Positions 31,430 through 33,389 of a DNA stretch of 33,389 nucleotides are shown one piece after another (the first letter of the stretch is position 1; each line of letters begins with the position of its first letter). The notes beneath the pieces were generated by a model. The model saw only the letters and a program-made list of their open reading frames with translations, made no database searches and had not been told where the DNA came from. This stretch comes from an uncultured Lachnospiraceae bacterium (GTDB lineage Bacteria; Bacillota; Clostridia; Lachnospirales; Lachnospiraceae), in the NCBI GenBank assembly GCA_910579935.1, contig CAJTVQ010000045.1, positions 1 to 33,389 of the forward strand, in the 5' to 3' direction. A program made the position numbers and the translations under genes.

Positions 31430-31844
31430 GTGAAATCGCACCAGTGTTCATTAGATGTAATGCCGGTGCGATTTCTTCCGGCAACTTTTCTTTCAGACTC
31501 GCCTCAAAACTTTTACCGTCCTTCACTATTTGGCACATTTCAAATACCGTATTTGCAAATGTCTCCATAGGCACCTGCTTTAACGCATCAAACCATGTTA
31601 GATTTTTGGGCTGCGCGCTTTCTACTGAATCCCACCCTTGCAGGATACATCCCATTAGGTACAGAAAACTTTTTAAATCAGCCCCGCTGTCGGAAACCCT
31701 TTCATCAAGTGCATACAAAAGGTGTGGCTTCCCTCCTTGTGCATTATCAAAGCTGATGTATTTCAAATTCCCTGCGCACAGTTTTCCATCAATATATGCG
31801 CATGTATCATTGTCTACATTAACGATAATTGCTATTTTATGCAT
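31353..31844 (-). CDS. Hypothetical early protein, 163 aa
   Basis: The product starts MHKIAIIVNVDNDTCAYIDGKLCAGNLKYISFDNAQ, followed by a helical middle (DLKSFLYLMGCILQGWDS, then MPMETF-like and VFEMCQIVKDGKSFEASLKEKLPEEI). The last 35 residues, Gly/Asn/Ser-rich and probably disordered, are encoded across the terminator hairpin and the 3' end of the convergent plus-strand gene. GGAGGGAGG from the divergent element lies before the ATG. No family is recognised. The C-terminal tail may be a by-product of the adjacent cassette. Confidence 0.7.
   Translation of the reverse strand: MHKIAIIVNVDNDTCAYIDGKLCAGNLKYISFDNAQGGKPHLLYALDERVSDSGADLKSFLYLMGCILQGWDSVESAQPKNLTWFDALKQVPMETFANTVFEMCQIVKDGKSFEASLKEKLPEEIAPALHLMNTGAISLIPGYGQPNSGNSHWDSDNEKREHE
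31432..31475 (+). terminator. Terminator hairpin of plus-strand cassette 1
   Basis: A perfect 11-bp inverted repeat GAAATCGCACC / GGTGCGATTTC, with an inner CATTA-GATG-TAATG stem in its loop. It begins three bases after the plus-strand stop. The T-run is short (TTTCTTCC), so termination may be partial. It lies inside the coding sequence of the convergent minus-strand gene. Confidence 0.6.
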
Positions 31845-31896
31845 CCTCTCACCTCCCTCCTATACCGGCCTCCGTGGCTGTATGAATTTGTCAGTG

Positions 31897-31932
31897 TTGC
31901 CTTTTCTCCGTATTCCCCTTATACTGTTTGTA
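31897..31932 (+). promoter_or_regulatory. Sigma-70-type promoter of plus-strand cassette 2
   Basis: TTGCCT (31897-31902), 17-bp spacer, TATACT (31920-31925). The sequence is the same as that of cassette 1 through the CTGT-TTGT-ACAG dyad. Confidence 0.75.
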
Positions 31933-31956
31933 CAGGCTATTGCCGTAGCCGAATAC
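31930..31956 (+). promoter_or_regulatory. Leader hairpin of cassette 2
   Basis: GGCTA, loop TTGCCG, TAGCC (31935-31950). The flanking GTAC/ATAC retains three pairs. It lies in the same place relative to promoter and ribosome site as in cassette 1, with a changed but still paired middle base pair. Confidence 0.6.
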
Positions 31957-31977
31957 TAAAGAAAGGAGAATTTTACT

Positions 31978-32319
31978 ATGACCGATTTAACAAAAGATGC
32001 TGACAAAGTAATTTGCTGTATTTACAAAGAATATCTTGAGAAACGCAAATCCGGAATTTCTAAGCCTGATGCGAAGGAGTTTGATGCTAATTTTTATGAA
32101 AGCATAAAGCCTATTTCCAAATGGAACAGTGATGATATATTTGATACCTTACACGAACTTAAAAACGCCGGATTCTTAAAAGTGTACATCACAAGCGACT
32201 TCTCCCTGAATGATGAAGCGATAGTATACATGGAAAGCCGCTTCAAAAATGGATTGTCCGAAGTCACAAAATACCTTGCCGATTTATTTGCGGATATTGC
32301 TGCCGGATTAATACTCTAA
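31978..32319 (+). CDS. Winged-helix-like protein of plus-strand cassette 2, 113 aa
   Basis: The product begins MTDLTKDADKVICCIYKEYLEKRKSGISKPDAKEF. The middle, WNSDDIFDTLHELKNAGFLKVYITSDFSLNDEAIVYMESRF, has the helix-helix-beta-beta layout of a winged helix ('..D....L.EL...GFL......D....L.D.AI.YME..F'). The C-terminus is a hydrophobic helix (LADLFADIAAGLIL). Relatives are frequent in Lachnospiraceae as lone hypothetical proteins. It could be a regulator, but this is inferred from fold pattern only. Its base composition is visibly more AT-rich than the replication genes. AAAGGAG precedes the ATG. Confidence 0.8.
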   Translation: MTDLTKDADKVICCIYKEYLEKRKSGISKPDAKEFDANFYESIKPISKWNSDDIFDTLHELKNAGFLKVYITSDFSLNDEAIVYMESRFKNGLSEVTKYLADLFADIAAGLIL

Positions 32320-32341
32320 CATGTCGCTGGCTATGTTTTTT
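32318..32341 (+). terminator. Weak terminator of plus-strand cassette 2
   Basis: AACAT, 10-nt loop, ATGTT merging into TTTTTT, overlapping the stop codon of the plus gene. The stem is only five pairs, so efficiency is doubtful, but the T-run and position fit. Confidence 0.35.
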
Positions 32342-32570
32342 GGTGAACGTAGTCAGCCTTCTTTTCCCCATTCATTTTGTATGTGGATAATCTCACTGTC
32401 GTATTAACATCCATCTGAATTTGAAATCCTTCTCCCGCCTCGCAGGAAATAGTAAAACCCGTACAGCGTCTGCCAAAAGGCTCCCCGTTTACATTGAAGA
32501 TTTTCTTCTCCACGTCAACCTCAATGGTTTTAAGGGCATTTGGCATGTCTGAAAATATCTTAGCATCCAT
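32331..32570 (-). CDS. Hypothetical early protein, 79 aa
   Basis: The ATG at 32570 is ten bases after AGGAGG. A GTG at 32579 is too close. The product MDAKIFSDMPNALKTIEVDVEKKIFNVNGEPFGRRCTGFTIS then has a beta-rich remainder (FQIQMDVNTTVRLSTYKM). It is probably a small beta-sandwich. The family is a common clostridial phage hypothetical with no known role. It converges with the plus-strand 113-aa gene, twelve bases apart. Confidence 0.7.
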   Translation of the reverse strand: MDAKIFSDMPNALKTIEVDVEKKIFNVNGEPFGRRCTGFTISCEAGEGFQIQMDVNTTVRLSTYKMNGEKKADYVHQKT

Positions 32571-32593
32571 CCTTCCCACACCTCCTTTCTAAA

Positions 32594-32719
32594 CCGGAAT
32601 CCGATAAACTTAACAATGGCGACTACGATGATTTAATATGCCAGCATTCTGATTTCAAATCATGGAAATCGATGCTTGAAGCCGTCAGTGACTACCATGA
32701 AAATAAGAAAGGTATCTAA
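32594..32719 (+). pseudogene. 3' remnant of a third plus-strand cassette gene
   Basis: A plus-strand frame without start codon reads PESDKLNNGDYDDLICQH, then DFKSWKSMLEAVSDYHENK, then a stop at 32717-32719. The composition looks like real protein rather than shadow. A strong hairpin follows three bases later, as in cassette 1. Upstream, where copies 1 and 2 have their divergent element, only a short similarity to the start of that element remains (CCTCC...CCGG..TCCG). The most economical reading is a cassette that lost its promoter and 5' end. It overlaps the convergent gene by 35 bp. Confidence 0.4.
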
Positions 32720-32969
32720 CTATAAAGGGGCATCCATGCAAGGCGTGCAGCCCCTTTATGGCCACTTTGGGTTCACACTGAACATCTAAATTACCATTTT
32801 CTAAATCAACCACTGTATAGAGACAGAAAAAACATAGTTTAGGCAGCTCTTTTCCCATCATGTTAAGATGGCTCTGGTATTCTCCCTCAATGAATTCAGC
32901 CCATTCTTCCCGAGTGTACATTTTATGCTCGCGGGGATGATATTCTATCTTCTTTTCTATTTCCCCCAT
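32685..32969 (-). CDS. Hypothetical early protein, 94 aa
   Basis: The ATG at 32969 follows GTAGGAGGG and overlaps the end of the Cro-like gene by 13 bp. The product begins MGEIEKKIEYHPREHKMYTREEWAEFIEGEYQSH and contains KLCFFCLYTVVDLENG and ALHGCPFIV, with a CxxC and a third Cys that may bind metal. It is the second gene of the early operon. No family is recognised. Its last codons run through the hairpin at 32722-32759. Confidence 0.7.
   Translation of the reverse strand: MGEIEKKIEYHPREHKMYTREEWAEFIEGEYQSHLNMMGKELPKLCFFCLYTVVDLENGNLDVQCEPKVAIKGLHALHGCPFIVRYLSYFHGSH
32722..32759 (+). terminator. Terminator-like hairpin after the decayed plus-strand gene
   Basis: A perfect 10-bp inverted repeat ATAAAGGGGC / GCCCCTTTAT with an 18-nt loop containing TGCA-AGGCG-TGCA. 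It begins three bases after the plus-strand stop at 32719. It lacks a long T-run. It is embedded in the coding sequence of the convergent minus-strand gene. Confidence 0.5.
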
Positions 32970-33190
32970 CTCCCTCCTACCGCTTCCTGCTCTGCGAAAT
33001 CCATAGGATCCACTCCAAGGAATGCGCATACCGCTAATGCTTCTCCAAGCCGTAAATCTCTTTGCCTTTTAGAATTAAGCAAGCTATCATAAAGTGAACC
33101 ATAAGGAATACCTGTTGACTTCGCCATGTTCGTAAGATTAATTCCTTTGTTCTTTACATATATTCCTAAGTTTCTTGTAGGTGTATCCAT
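32957..33190 (-). CDS. Cro-like XRE-family regulator, 77 aa
   Basis: The start at 33190 (MDTPTRNLGIYVKNKGIN) is preceded by AAAGGAG seven bases away. The longer reading to 33238 begins upstream of the promoter's start site and can be excluded. The helix-turn-helix is NMAKSTGIPYGSLYDSLLN, followed by a second helix pair (LRLGEALAVCAFLGVDPMDF), as in XRE/Cro-type proteins. It is the first gene of the leftward early operon and faces a divergent gene, the place of cro. It likely binds the TTCTTGTGA-type operators around its own promoter. Confidence 0.88.
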   Translation of the reverse strand: MDTPTRNLGIYVKNKGINLTNMAKSTGIPYGSLYDSLLNSKRQRDLRLGEALAVCAFLGVDPMDFAEQEAVGGRWGK

Positions 33191-33310
33191 TCCGTTTTCT
33201 CCTTTCATTAGATTCTTGTGATATTTGAATATTATCATTAGTTTCTTGTGATGTCAACCCTTTTTCTTAGAATCTAATAATTTTTTATTGACGTGCCAAA
33301 GTTCTTATGA
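33172..33310. promoter_or_regulatory. Operator array of the divergent switch
   Basis: Five related sites on the plus strand: TTCTTGTAG (33172), TTCTTGTGA (33213), TTCTTGTGA (33243), TTCTTAGAA (33264) and TTCTTATGA (33302). The second and third share an extended CATTAG-N-TTCTTGTGAT match. The third fills most of the spacer of the leftward promoter and the fifth that of the rightward one, so a bound repressor would block both. The first lies within the first codons of the regulator gene and is the weakest match. Confidence 0.6.
33222..33257 (-). promoter_or_regulatory. Leftward early promoter
   Basis: On the minus strand TTGACA (33257-33252), 17-bp spacer, TAATAT (33234-33229). This is a near-perfect sigma-70 promoter with a start near 33222, about 30 nt before the Cro-like ATG. 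It should drive the early operon. Confidence 0.88.
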
Positions 33311-33323
33311 TATTCTCCATTTA
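33288..33323 (+). promoter_or_regulatory. Rightward divergent promoter
   Basis: TTGACG (33288-33293), 17-bp spacer, TATTCT (33311-33316), start near 33323. Its -35 box faces that of the leftward promoter 30 bp away. It would express the gene beginning at 33339, expected to be lysogeny-related. Confidence 0.75.
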
Positions 33324-33338
33324 TAAGGCGGTGCTAGG

Positions 33339-33389
33339 TTGAAAGAAAAATGGAAAAAAAGCCAAAACAGTACCAGAGCGCCAGTAAAC
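33339..33389 (+). CDS. Divergent gene, 5' end only (probable lysogeny-side gene)
   Basis: A TTG at 33339 follows AAGGCGGTG, one mismatch from the consensus ribosome site, at good spacing. The frame stays open to the right edge, giving (M)KEKWKKSQNSTRAPVN. An ATG at 33350 in another frame (MEKKPKQYQSASK) is also open but too far from that ribosome site. By position it should be a CI-like repressor or another lysogeny gene. Too little is present to identify it. Confidence 0.45.
   Translation, partial: MKEKWKKSQNSTRAPVN

Larger units (their letters stand above)
31849..31977 (+). repeat. Divergent control element, copy 2
   Basis: The second copy of the element described at 31073. It lies between the minus-strand 163-aa gene and the plus-strand 113-aa gene. 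The homology extends from the minus ribosome site through the promoter to about 31936 and then changes within the leader stem while keeping its pairing. Confidence 0.92.

Noticed and set aside
1..33389. tRNA genes, insertion sequences, integrase and lysis genes
   Set aside because: No cloverleaf, transposase, recombinase, holin or endolysin was seen. They are probably outside the window.

Overview
This window is most of a temperate siphovirus (or prophage) of a low-to-mid GC Firmicute, most likely a Lachnospiraceae/Clostridia host. The reasons are the gene families present (DUF2800, DUF2815, family A DNA polymerase, VirE-type primase-helicase, DUF1492, PBSX-like terminase, SPP1-like portal, Gp15, a Prp protease), the strong AGGAGG-type Shine-Dalgarno sites, the GTG/TTG starts and the dense ATGA-overlapping operons. 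Almost everything reads on the minus strand, so the biological order is right to left. No lysis genes, integrase, tRNA or attachment site are visible. They probably lie beyond one or both ends.

Right end (33.4-30.8 kb): a divergent genetic switch. A Cro-like XRE protein reads leftward and a truncated gene reads rightward. Two back-to-back sigma-70 promoters are studded with TTCTTGTGA-like operators. Next comes a mosaic block where small minus-strand early genes alternate with small plus-strand genes. Each plus-strand gene has its own promoter, leader hairpin and terminator, and the two intact ones share an almost identical divergent control element of about 88 bp. A third unit looks decayed. 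These look like reverse-oriented 'moron' cassettes inside the early operon.

Middle (30.8-18 kb): the early/replication operon. It holds small regulators and zinc-ribbon proteins, a repeat-containing Pro/Gln/Ala-rich protein, a DUF2800 RecB/Cas4-like nuclease, a DUF2815 ssDNA-binding protein, DNA polymerase, primase-helicase, a VRR-NUC nuclease, an SNF2 helicase, a Cys-rich protein of unknown function, a Lar-like protein and a DUF1492 sigma-like late regulator. A non-coding stretch after the primase-helicase carries repeated TGTCTAC motifs and a large nested palindrome, and is a candidate replication origin.

Early/late junction (17.98-17.84 kb): paired direct repeats, a -10 element and then a hairpin terminator before terS. 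This resembles a lambda pR'-tR' arrangement.

Left half (17.8 kb to 1): the late operon. Its order is terS, terL, portal, a MuF-type minor capsid protein with a probable C-terminal toxin domain, a possible immunity protein, Prp protease, scaffold, HK97 capsid with a HeH tail, connector and neck proteins, tail terminator, tail tube, two tail-assembly proteins, tape measure, distal tail protein, Gp37-like hub and baseplate/fibre genes. Scaffold, capsid and tail tube all start with an L27-like LQxF motif, so the phage Prp probably trims all three.
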